From Chrysochromulina tobinii (Eukaryota > Haptophyta > Prymnesiales > Chrysochromulinaceae), in NCBI GenBank assembly GCA_001275005.1, contig JWZX01001933.1:1-21807 (forward strand): a DNA stretch of 21,807 nt, in the 5' to 3' direction. The notes under the pieces were generated by a model. It worked only from the letters and a program-made list of their open reading frames with translations, was not told the origin of the DNA and did no database searches. The translations under genes were made by a program, and so were the position numbers. Below, piece by piece: positions 11,101-17,873 of this stretch (its first letter is position 1; each line of letters begins with the position of its first letter).

Positions 11101-14100
11101 CCTGGGTTGCATTCTCCTGCGCAACGACCGTTGAGCGGCGCACGAGCGCGATGATGGCGGGAATGCCGTCGAGCCGCGTGATCATGGACTGTGCAGTCGC
11201 GTTGTTGTCGGCGAGCGAGAGCATCGCTTTTGACGCCACCTTCTGGCACTCTTCATTGATGTTATTGAGCCAGACGATGAGGGGCGGAATGCCACCAGCC
11301 TTTGCGATGGCCACCTGGTTCGCTGGATGGTCGATGCACAGGTGCGAGACTGCGCTTAGCACGCGCATGCCGCGCTCAACGCCTTTCCCATTGAGCAGCA
11401 CGACGAGCCGCTTGGCAATCGACGACCGATTCTCTGCGTGTTTGCATGCGAGCGAGGACAGGGCGCCCGCAGCATAGCGGTGCGACTTCTCGGTGCCGCC
11501 CGAAACGAGCAGGGCCACCAACGGCTCGACGCCGCCGAGCTTGGCAATTGTCGCCTTGTTGGCCGCGTTGTCAGCCGAGAGCGACCACAAGGCTTGCGCG
11601 CAAGTCTCCTTGGTCTCGGATGCACCCTCGCGCACGAGCGAGCACAGGGGAGCGATTGCGCCCGTGCGCGCAATCGCGAGCTGGTTCTCGACGCAGTCCT
11701 GCGCCAGGGACGCGAGCGCGCCTGCCGCAGTCATCTGCATCTCGGTCGAGACAGATCCGAGCATGCCAACGAGCGGCGTGATCGCGCCCACCTCCGCCAT
11801 AAGGATTCTGATTTGCTGGTTGCCTTCGGACACTCTCCACACTGCCATCGCTGCGAGCGAGGCAACATTTGCAGCTGCCGAGTCCTTCACATTTGATGTC
11901 GCGCTGGTGAGTACGTTGACGAGCATGCGAACGCCACCGACCTCGACCACAGCATCCTGATTGGCCTTAGATTTGGTACAGAGCTGCGTGATCGCCTGCA
12001 GCGTGTTCTCTCTCGCGTTGTTTGACGAGGAGTTCATGAGTGCGAGAAGCGGCAGGATGCCGCCCGCTTCTACGATCGACGTGCGGTTGTCCTTGCTGTC
12101 GCGAGCAAGGTTGGCGAGGGCAGCCGCAGCTGTCTCCTGCGCAGACACGTTCGCGCCCTCCCCCAACATCGAGACGAGCTGCTTGATGATGAGCACGCGG
12201 TTGGCGTTCTCGATTGAGAGTCGCACGAGCGCACCCTCAGCGTGTTCTCTTGCCTTCGGGTTGGTGCTGCCGAGCAGGTTCACCAGCGGGGCGATTCCGC
12301 CCGCGTCCGTGATGGCGAGCCGGTTGGCTGCATGGTCCGCAATAGCGAACAAGGCGCTGGCCGCCTCCTCCTGCGCTTCCTGCCCCTTCTCGCCACCGAG
12401 CAGTTTGACGAGCGGTGCAATCGCACCAGCCTCTGCGACGAGTTCCCCCGTGCTCTTCGGGAGTGCTGCGGACGACAAAGTACGGCGTACATTGTCGGCG
12501 GAGCGTGTAGCGCCCGAGCCCTGCGGCACATGCTCGGTGGAGAGCCTCGCGAGCGCCGCCGCCGCATGCTTTTTGCTGGTAAGCGGGTCGCGTGCGTGAC
12601 CAGCCGCATCAAGCGGCAGCTCATCACCGCCGCTGACGGGCCAATTAACGAGCATCACGAGGGGTGGGATGCCACCTGCACGCTTGATGGCGGCCCTGTT
12701 GGCGGGTATCTTGGCCATCTCGCTCAGGCAAGCCGCGGCAAACTCCTGAGAGGCTGTGGGCGGCTCCCACCCCCCGTTCGAGGTCGGAATGCTCAGTCGG
12801 CTGCCTTCGCGTACTCGCCATTCGTCATTGCCATCGTCGCCGATTTGGAGCTCGCCAGCTGGCGTGGGTCCCTCGAGCATCGTGACGAGTGGCTCGATGC
12901 CGCCCGCACGAGCGATGGCGAGACGTGCGTCGTCCGTGTGCAGCGACAGCCGAGCCAGCGCGCTCGCCGCTTGCTCCATAGCCCTCATATCTGAGCTCGT
13001 GAGCTGACGAACCAGAGGCTTGACCCCACCCGAGTCGCACACGACGGCACAGTTGCTCTCGTCGATCGAGAGCGAGAGCGACCACAGGGCGTACTCCCGG
13101 GAGGTATCCGCGCCGGTCTGTAGTAGATCGACGAGTGCCTCAGCGCCACCCGCCTTCGCGATGGTGATCGAATGCGTCGGGTTCTCCGTGATCATGCGCC
13201 AGAGCGACTTGACGGCTCTGTCCTTGCGCGTTTGCTCCCCCATTCTATCTGCTAGCAGCCCAACGAGCTGCGCCGCCACAAGCTGCATGTTCTCCGCGAC
13301 GTCTTCACACAGCGTCGAGAGGGCGCTCGCCGCGTGTCGATGTGCGCGCTCCGAGGGTGAGCCGAGCAGATGGCAAAGGGTCACGATCGCACCCGATGCG
13401 GCGATCGACACTTTGTTCGCCTTGTGCCCCTCGGATAGGGCCCAGAGCGCACCTGCCGCCTCGGCCTCCATGGTGCTGTCGCTGACTTTTGTCGCCAAGG
13501 TGGTGCCGCCTTTTGCCATCACGCCGAGCTGGCCGAGGCACCCGTACTCGGCTGCGGCCGTCTGGTTCGCGGTGTGGCCGCGGCAGATGTGCATGATCGC
13601 CAGGGCCGCGTTCGCCTGCACCGCCGGCGTGTTTTGCCCGCCGTCGGGCCGACTCTGCTGCAGCAGCTCCGTGAGTGTCTTGATGCCGCCGTGGGTGGCA
13701 ACCGCATCCTGGTTCTCTCGGTGGCTCCTCGCAGTGGATGCCAGTGCGTGCAAGGCGGCGGCGATCACGTCCTGGTAGCGGCTTTCGACGAGCTGGAGGA
13801 GCGGCCCGATGCCGCCCGCCTTGGCAATCGCCTCCTGGGTCTTGCGCCGGTTCTTGCCGTTGGCGCCTTGGGCGAGCGACGAGATGGCAGCGCATGCTTG
13901 GACTTGCACGTCCGTGTTGATGCCGGAGAGAAGCGCGAGCAGCAGCGGGATGCCGCCCGCCTTGCACACCTCACGCTGGATGTCGAGGTGCTCGTGCGCA
14001 AGCTGGCCAAGCGCGCGCGCCGCGTGCTCCTGCGTCTTGCCAGAGCCGAGCAGCAGCAGCAAGCAAGGCACGCCGTTCGCCTTCCTGATCTGCTCCTGAC

Positions 14101-14866
14101 CAGCAGGGCAGCACGCGAGGTTGGCGACCGCCTGACATGCATGCACCTGCGCCGAGCCCTGACCGACGCGCAGCAGCCCGACGAGCGGGACGACCGCACC
14201 CGCCTTGATGATGGCCGCCTGGTTCATCTCGGCGCACGAGATGCTCGCGAGCGCTGCTGCCGCCTGCTCCGCCGCCGAATTGCCGCCCGTACGGAGTACG
14301 CCAACGAGCGCTGAGATGCCACCCTTGTTGGCAACCTGCATCTGCTTGTCGTGGTCTTTGAGCGTCAAGTGACAGAGCGTCGCCGCCGAATGTGCCTGTG
14401 CGAGCGTGCTGCCGGTGTCGAGCAGCCCGATGAGCGGGCCGATCCCATGTTGGTCTGCGATCTTCTTGGCGTGGTCAGTGCTCTGCAACGCTAACGACCT
14501 CAGGGCAGCAGCGGAGCGCTCTCGGACCTCCATCGTGCCCCCACGCACGGCGTCGAGGAGTGCCTCGATCAGCCCGTCGATACTGCCTCCTGCTGCAACG
14601 ATCCGGCTCTCCGACAGCCTCGGCGCAGTGTGCTCTGGCAGGAAGGTCCTTTCCGAGGTGCCGCTGACCGCGCCAATGCTTGCGAGCGTGGCGTTTGCCT
14701 GGTGGCCTCGAGGCGACCTGATCGCCGAGGTCATACTGCTCTCGGCCTCGAGTCGCCGCGCTGATTTGGGCACGCCCATGGGATCCGGCTGCTCAAAGCA
14801 CAGCCGGAACGCCCTCCTGCACGCGAAGATGTTCAAGTTTTGGAAGAAAATTTCATCGGAATGCAT
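2193..14866 (-). CDS. Giant armadillo-repeat protein with EF-hand pair and C-terminal SH3-like repeats (two frame breaks)
   Basis: About 4,220 codons. I count roughly 69 ARM repeats of about 42 residues (consensus AGGIAPLVALL, a variable turn, then AAAAL..LA) in four blocks. These are followed by two canonical EF-hand loops, a Pro/Ala tract and two SH3-like modules. ARM solenoids bind extended peptides, and the EF-hands imply Ca2+ binding, so a large Ca2+-responsive scaffold is the natural inference; location and partners are unknown. The first 3,445 codons lie in one frame. An apparent extra base at 4530..4532 moves the reading to a second frame, and another at 3161..3167 to a third. ARM repeat spacing is preserved across the first point, so no intron is needed. 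The stop is TGA, complement of 2193..2195. ATG 14866 opens the frame, but its first 29 codons sit in AT-rich DNA. The ATG at 14779 (MGVPKSARRL) is a good alternative. No introns are evident over 12.7 kb. Confidence 0.75.
2202..2762 (-). other. Tandem SH3-like modules at the C-terminus of the ARM protein
   Basis: Two homologous units of about 75 residues lie at roughly 2544..2762 and 2202..2430, joined by a Pro/Ala/Gln-rich linker. Both share S-K-L-K-L-R, then E-L-D-S-x-E-x-G-[DE]-L, a hydrophobic V-x-[VI] strand, T-K-R-A, and G-W-[LV]-S followed by [AK]-K-x-[DG]. This order of strands and the conserved GW resemble bacterial-type SH3 barrels. I cannot name a family with certainty. The pair must come from an in-gene duplication. 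Confidence 0.5.
3140..3210. repeat. 9-bp GGGGGGCGA tandem repeat (G-run tract) with one 7-G unit
   Basis: The plus strand carries G runs of 6, 7, 6, 6, 6 and 6 at 3152..3157, 3161..3167, 3171..3176, 3180..3185, 3189..3194 and 3198..3203, each separated by CGA. The minus strand reads these as Leu-Ala-Pro repeats. The single 7-G unit changes the frame. If it had six, the LAP repeat would run on into the frame that encodes the SH3-like modules. The tract also fits a strong G-quadruplex pattern on the plus strand. Confidence 0.85.
3415..3564 (-). other. EF-hand pair in the ARM protein
   Basis: Two 12-residue calcium loops are visible. The first is DLDSDGVISRAE (3529..3564) and the second is DNDGSGDIEFNE (3415..3450). 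Both keep acidic or Ser ligands at positions 1, 3 and 5, Gly at 6, Ile at 8 and Glu at 12, so both should bind Ca2+. The loops are 38 residues apart, normal for a paired EF-hand lobe. The pair sits just after the last ARM repeat. Confidence 0.88.
4530..4532 (-). other. Apparent +1 frame break in the ARM gene at a GGG run
   Basis: Upstream, the minus-strand frame reads an ARM repeat up to ...VEDDTPQ. Downstream, the next frame resumes the same repeat with ERAVAALSDLAK. Dropping one base of the CCC (minus-strand GGG) joins them into a repeat of ordinary length (44 residues from AGAIPPLV to AGGVSPIV). This suggests a one-base insertion, either a consensus error or a mutation. Confidence 0.75.
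5092..5576 (-). other. Linker between ARM blocks 3 and 4 with a coiled-coil segment
   Basis: The ARM repeat stops and about 160 residues of another character follow. First comes a Ser/Arg part holding SRRATKEIAKTLAAQ (5459..5503), then a charged helical stretch rich in Glu, Lys and Leu (around 5195..5345; for example LNAKLKTLEEEVKRW) that should form a short coiled coil, then Gly/Arg-rich sequence before ARM restarts. The SRRATKEIAK motif recurs in the linker at 9236..9690. Confidence 0.65.
9236..9690 (-). other. Linker between ARM blocks 2 and 3 with SRQASKEIAK motif and an Sfi1-like helix
   Basis: About 150 non-ARM residues. The start is charged and helical and includes RRLQHRKLSLGFSAWSGWW, a pattern (basic helix, L..GF..W) like the single units of Sfi1-type centrin-binding repeats in many protists. 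Next comes a tandem duplication of PVS[KR]EEGEAQ, encoded by two 33-bp units at 9433..9465 and 9466..9498. Then SRQASKEIAKVLGAQ (9317..9361), close to the motif in the other linker. The Sfi1 resemblance is weak and rests on one copy. Confidence 0.5.
10097..10132 (-). repeat. 12-bp in-frame minisatellite (x3) in ARM block 2
   Basis: Three units of CTCAACTGCCCC-like sequence are flanked by partial copies and encode A-E-G-A/V repeats in an insertion inside an ARM repeat. The unit length is a multiple of three, so changes in copy number keep the frame. Confidence 0.7.
10271..10689 (-). other. Charged linker between ARM blocks 1 and 2
   Basis: In reading order the segment opens with a strongly basic helix (REERREKRRMLRERRRQK), then an Ala/Pro-rich part, then an acidic Ser/Glu/Asp-rich region (SVEASDSVEEDRDGEE and SSEDSDADQG). 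The basic part could be a nuclear or acidic-surface binding signal, and the SxxE/SD sites would suit casein kinase 2. Both are inference. It is probably disordered and separates the first 29 repeats from the rest. Confidence 0.6.
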
Positions 14867-15395
14867 GTATTCTTATCGAAAGAAAATCACGATCAACTTT
14901 GCCTACGTGTATGGTCAGATCCGTGAGTCACCTCCTTGGCGATAAGCGAATATTCAGTTCGTGGCCGGCTTCGGTTCTGGACGCACACATGCGGTGCGTC
15001 GTGCTTGCAGCAGCCGGCTCAGTGGCCGACTTCTGTCTTTTCCGTGCGGGCTGCGCGCGGATCCGCGGATTCAAGGACGAGATTTCGTTACCATTTGCCA
15101 CGGTAAGAAACTAAGATCATTGTATCATGTATGGCATGTTTCGAGTTCTGCGTTGGCCCCACAAACGCAGTCGCACAGATCCGCGCACATAATGCGCACT
15201 CCGACACGCAGGGGGGGTTCCTATCAAGATCATCTAAGTCGTGGCATAGCCATAGACGCCGCCAGCGTCCACATGTGCCACCCGCGTCGCATCGCACATG
15301 TGGACATGTGGACATCTAAATTTCCTCGGAACATGGCAACGAGAAGATTGGGTTGCCTGGCGAGAGCGTCGAACGTTGTCAGTTTGCTGCAACGC
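14867..15395. other. Non-coding gap between the ARM gene and the myristoylated protein gene
   Basis: These 529 bases lie upstream of the minus-strand ARM gene and downstream of the stop of the next minus-strand gene. The stretch should hold the ARM promoter and 5' UTR. It is more AT-rich than its surroundings near 14820..14960. Short open frames here (for example 15131..15319) have no domain or composition support. The distinct structure is the inverted repeat at 15267..15305. I see no TATA box or poly(A) signal. Confidence 0.5.
15267..15305. repeat. 12-bp perfect inverted repeat with 15-base loop
   Basis: GTCCACATGTGC at 15267..15278 is the exact reverse complement of GCACATGTGGAC at 15294..15305. 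The core ACATGT is itself palindromic, and a further ACATGTGG direct copy follows. It could be a protein-binding dyad, a hairpin near the 3' end of the upstream gene's transcript, or a footprint of an excised small element. Confidence 0.7.
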
Positions 15396-16793
15396 TCAGA
15401 AGTACATGATCTCCTCTGATTGAGCGTTCGACGGCGGGTGCGTTGCCGTCATGGCGTTCTCGTCATTCTGCCGCACCTTTTGGCGCTTCGGTTTGGGCTT
15501 CTGCTTGAACACGGGCTTCTCCTTGCTTGTCCCCCGTGTGGAGGGGGGGTCCGACCGCTTCGGCGGCGACTTGATTGGCACCTGGCTCTGCGGCGGGAGC
15601 GGCTGCAGCACAGTATCGTCGCGGCTGCAACCTCCAGCGGCTGCAGCCTTCACGACGGCCTCCACGATGGCCTCCACGACGGCCTCCACGACGGCCTCCC
15701 GCGGTGGCGTCTCATTCTGCGGCGTCTCATTCCGCGGCGTCTCATTCCGCGGCGTCTCATTCCGCGGCGTCTCATTCCGCGGCGTCGCCCCCGGCTTCCG
15801 CTTCTGAAGCGGCTTTCGTGTCGAGGCGAGCGGAAAGCACTCCGGCACTGGCGCAGCGCCAGCCTCGCGCACTGAGGTGTAGCCTGTCGCAGGCGCACCC
15901 GCCTCTGGCGTACTCGCCTTCAGCGCCTTGGTCTTTGGCGAAAAGATTCTGGGCAGCACGAGATAAGGCACCGTGACGACCTTGGCCATGGCCGGCATCA
16001 GTGCCAAGGGAGACTTGAGCACAGCTGGCGGTGGCTCTGCCACCTGCTGCGGCTCTGCCACCTGCTGCGGCTCTGCCACCTGCGGCGGCTCTGCAACCGG
16101 CGATGGCTCTGCCACCGGCGATGGCTCTGCAACCTGCGGCGGCACCGCGGCTGGCGATGCGACTTGAGCTGCCGCAACATGGTCCATGCACGGGGGCGCC
16201 CGAGGTCCCAGGTCGCCTAGCTGCGCAGTCGCGACCGTCAGATCCTCTGCCGGCGTGGTCGGCAGCTTTGGTGCCACAGGAGTGGTCACCAGCGGCGTGG
16301 GGAGTTTGGATGCCTTCACAGCCACTGCTGGTGATTCGAGGGTGGATGCCTTCACGGCCGTTGCTGGTAACTCGAGTTTGGACGCCTGATCGTCACGAAC
16401 GGCGACGACTCGCATGCGGCGAGGGCTTTTGACGAGGGCTGCTCCCGGCGTTTCCTCGGAATCAGCATTATAGTCGGCACCCGCCGACGCTGGCGTCGCG
16501 AGTGTAGCACCCGCCGGCGCTGGCGTTGCGAGCGATTTCTGCGTGGCGACGTCGTCGAACTGTTTGGTCATCGCAGTAGGAGTGAGCTGCTTCGGCCTGT
16601 CTGCCACCGGAGTTTCATCTTCGATCTGCGTTAGCTCTTGAGGCGACCACGGTGAAGGTGGGGATGATTCCGTTTCCACGGCAAGTTGAGCATGGATCAC
16701 GGTCGAACCGAAGTCCTGGCCTGCTGCAGTTGCTCCGCTGACGTCGTCAAACACCCCTTTGGCCACTGCCTTCTTGGAGGAGCAGGCACCCAT
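15396..16793 (-). CDS. N-myristoylated, Pro/Ala/Val-rich low-complexity protein
   Basis: The product is 465 residues with no recognised domain. Its start MGACSSKKAVAKG matches an N-myristoylation signal (Gly2, Ser at 5-6, Lys at 7-8) with Cys4 available for palmitoylation, so it is probably tethered to a membrane by lipid. The body is disordered and built from short repeats: A-T-P-[AS]-x-A-G-A, V-K-A-S-x-L, V-A-E-P-x-x (six copies), N-E-T-P-R (about five) and V-V-E-A (four). The C-terminus is strongly basic (KPKPKRQKVR), able to act as a nuclear signal or bind acidic lipids. I chose ATG 16793 because the longer frame to 17009 begins with TTG, overlaps the next gene and lacks this motif. The stop is only 529 bases from the ARM gene start. 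Function unknown; a membrane-anchored flexible scaffold or adaptor is inference. Confidence 0.7.
   Translation of the reverse strand: MGACSSKKAVAKGVFDDVSGATAAGQDFGSTVIHAQLAVETESSPPSPWSPQELTQIEDETPVADRPKQLTPTAMTKQFDDVATQKSLATPAPAGATLATPASAGADYNADSEETPGAALVKSPRRMRVVAVRDDQASKLELPATAVKASTLESPAVAVKASKLPTPLVTTPVAPKLPTTPAEDLTVATAQLGDLGPRAPPCMDHVAAAQVASPAAVPPQVAEPSPVAEPSPVAEPPQVAEPQQVAEPQQVAEPPPAVLKSPLALMPAMAKVVTVPYLVLPRIFSPKTKALKASTPEAGAPATGYTSVREAGAAPVPECFPLASTRKPLQKRKPGATPRNETPRNETPRNETPRNETPQNETPPREAVVEAVVEAIVEAVVKAAAAGGCSRDDTVLQPLPPQSQVPIKSPPKRSDPPSTRGTSKEKPVFKQKPKPKRQKVRQNDENAMTATHPPSNAQSEEIMYF
15647..15694 (-). repeat. 12-bp coding minisatellite (x4), V-V-E-A repeat
   Basis: Four units of CCTCCACGACGG-like sequence lie at 15647, 15659, 15671 and 15683. 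They encode [VI]-V-E-A in the myristoylated protein and give a short charged, hydrophobic helix. The units are nearly identical, so the expansion is recent. Confidence 0.85.
15706..15780 (-). repeat. 15-bp coding minisatellite (x5), N-E-T-P-R repeat
   Basis: Five units of GGCGTCTCATTCCGC follow each other without gap. The first differs by one base. They encode N-E-T-P-[RQ] in the basic part of the myristoylated protein. T-P sites would suit proline-directed kinases (inference). Confidence 0.9.
16033..16158 (-). repeat. 18-bp coding minisatellite (x6 plus one decayed), V-A-E-P-x-x repeat
   Basis: Units of GGCTCTGCCACCTGCTGC type start at 16033, 16051, 16069, 16087, 16105 and 16123, with a decayed seventh at 16141. 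They alternate two sub-types at their third quarter (CTGCTGC/CTGCGGC against CGGCGAT), giving [PQ]-V-A-E-P-[SPQ]. Confidence 0.88.
16308..16386 (-). repeat. 36-bp coding repeat, two full copies plus a partial third
   Basis: Units starting at 16308, 16344 and 16380 share GGATGCCTTCAC and TGCTGGT. They encode V-K-A-S-[TK]-L-[EP] segments of the myristoylated protein. This is the most diverged of its four tandem repeat sets and so probably the oldest. Confidence 0.75.
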
Positions 16794-16920
16794 GGTTGTG
16801 CGATTCAAACTCGAAACTGGGTTGGAATTTCTACCAAAACAACGCGCTCGACGCCGGTAAAAAGACACCGGGGGGAGCCGGGACACATACGGGACGCACG
16901 GGCGCACACGGGGACACGGA

Positions 16921-17867
16921 TCACACAGACGAACCTCCCCGAAACGCGAAAGTGTTTTCGAACGTGTTGGCGGGCCGGTGTCGCACCCCACCGATGTGCT
17001 TGTTGTCAAGTCTCATCTCAAGAGATGATCTGAGATCATCTCGGATCGCGATGATGATCATCTCTCGAGACTCAACGGTACTGTACAAGTTTTCAACTGT
17101 TTTCATGAGGGAAGTTAGACTCTCCCCACTTCTCTGCCCCGCGGCGCTGGCTCCGCAACCCTCGCGCCACTCCTTGGCCGCCTCATTGGTAGCCTCGCTC
17201 GCGCGTGACGTCAGGTTCCACGGACGGCCCGACATTCCGGTCCAGTGCACGACAGTACTCTCGATCCCATTCCAATGCCTCTCCGCGTGGAAGCGCGAGT
17301 GTGCGATCACGTTGAAGCGCGGGTGGAGCACAGCCCAGCGGTCGCCCCACTGCCGTCGCTCTCCGTAAAGGAGCGTATTGAAGATGCCTTGGTCGCTGCC
17401 ATCGTACGTGTTGATGGCGTGGCTCCTCATCGGCTGCACCACGTCGCGCTCGAACGCGGCGCCACTAAAAGGGCGGAGCACGAGCAGCCCAGAGTTGAGC
17501 ATGAATGGGCACTGCGTGTGCGGCTGCAGCAGCTCACCGGGCCGCAGGAAGGTGTATCTCTTGCCATCCGCGCTTGCATTGTAGCCGTGGACGCACGGGA
17601 GGCGCCGAGGGGTGAGAACCGGCTGGGCCACACGTACGATGGACGCCCTCCGGCTGCGTTGATGGCCGCCGCAAACTCGATGTTTTCGGGCAACTCACAG
17701 AGCTCGCCAATATTGTGCCGCACGAAGCTCCGCGAGGTCGAGGAGGTACCTGTGTTGTCAATGTGGTAACAGCCCGAGAGGCTGTTTTGCATAGCGGCGC
17801 CGGTCGACCTCCGTACCACACACGGACAACGAGGCCCCACCGAACACAAGGTCACAAGAAGTCGCAT
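16921..17867 (-). pseudogene. GT8-like glycosyltransferase, N-terminally truncated and frame-broken
   Basis: The C-terminal 236 codons (16921..17631) read as the second half of a glycogenin/GT8-type glycosyltransferase: FMLNSGLLVLRPF (NSG motif), YDGSDQGIFN (DQG motif), RFNVIA, and VHWTGMSGRPWNL (H-x-x-G-x-x-x-PW). The first part (17867 down to about 17650) has FVRHNIGELCELPE followed by EFAAAINAAGG, which fits the segment just after the DxD motif, but in another frame. The frames would join if one base were missing near 17646..17648, or through a small intron. The DxD strand itself and the N-terminal nucleotide-sugar domain are not found, and upstream space is taken by the stop of the next gene at 17874. 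A family member should have at least 100 more residues. I judge it a remnant, though consensus errors or a missed intron are possible. GT8 enzymes move a sugar from a nucleotide sugar, usually in the Golgi or cytosol. Confidence 0.5.
17011..17073. repeat. GATC-rich palindrome cluster
   Basis: GAGATGATC (17022..17030) and GATCATCTC (17034..17042) are perfect inverted arms around TGA. GATGATCATC (17053..17062) is a perfect 10-bp palindrome, and TCTCGAGA follows directly at 17063. The left side GTCTC...AGAGATGATC pairs again with GATCATCTCT.GAGAC on the right, with a six-base bulge. The whole 60 bases could fold into alternative hairpins. It falls in the tail of the GT8-like frame, beyond the family homology. 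Confidence 0.75.
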
Positions 17868-17873
17868 ACGATA

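Larger units (their letters stand above)
3690..14603 (-). repeat. ARM repeat array, about 69 diverged units of roughly 126 bp in four blocks
   Basis: Block 1 (10690..14603) has about 29 repeats, block 2 (9690..10270) 3, block 3 (5577..9235) about 26, and block 4 (3690..5097) about 11. I counted by the helix-3 core (G-[GA]-I-x-P-L-V-x-L-L or variants). At least nine units lack about five residues at the helix 2-3 turn, so that IAK runs straight into RLVVLL-like sequence. The units are diverged at DNA level, implying old expansion, although some distant pairs remain close: EYALWSLSL occurs at both 13070..13096 and 6122..6148. Confidence 0.8.

Noticed and set aside
4082-13778. Long plus-strand open frames across the ARM gene (for example 4082..5098, 5487..6542, 6017..7462, 6933..7991, 13020..13778)
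   Set aside because: They are antisense shadows of the GC-rich ARM repeats. Their proteins are Ser/Ala/Arg-rich without domains, while the minus strand gives a coherent repeat protein.
14899-15319. Short plus-strand frames in the gap (14899..15114, 15131..15319)
   Set aside because: No domain, no composition signal, and they cross the inverted repeat and AT-rich leader.
15706-16158. Regular repeats as a CRISPR array
   Set aside because: The units are contiguous, without unique spacers, and are in-frame coding minisatellites in a eukaryotic gene.
16794-17009. Extension of the myristoylated protein to a 537-residue form
   Set aside because: It would need a TTG start, overlaps the GT8-like frame, and hides the MGACSSKK acylation start inside the protein.
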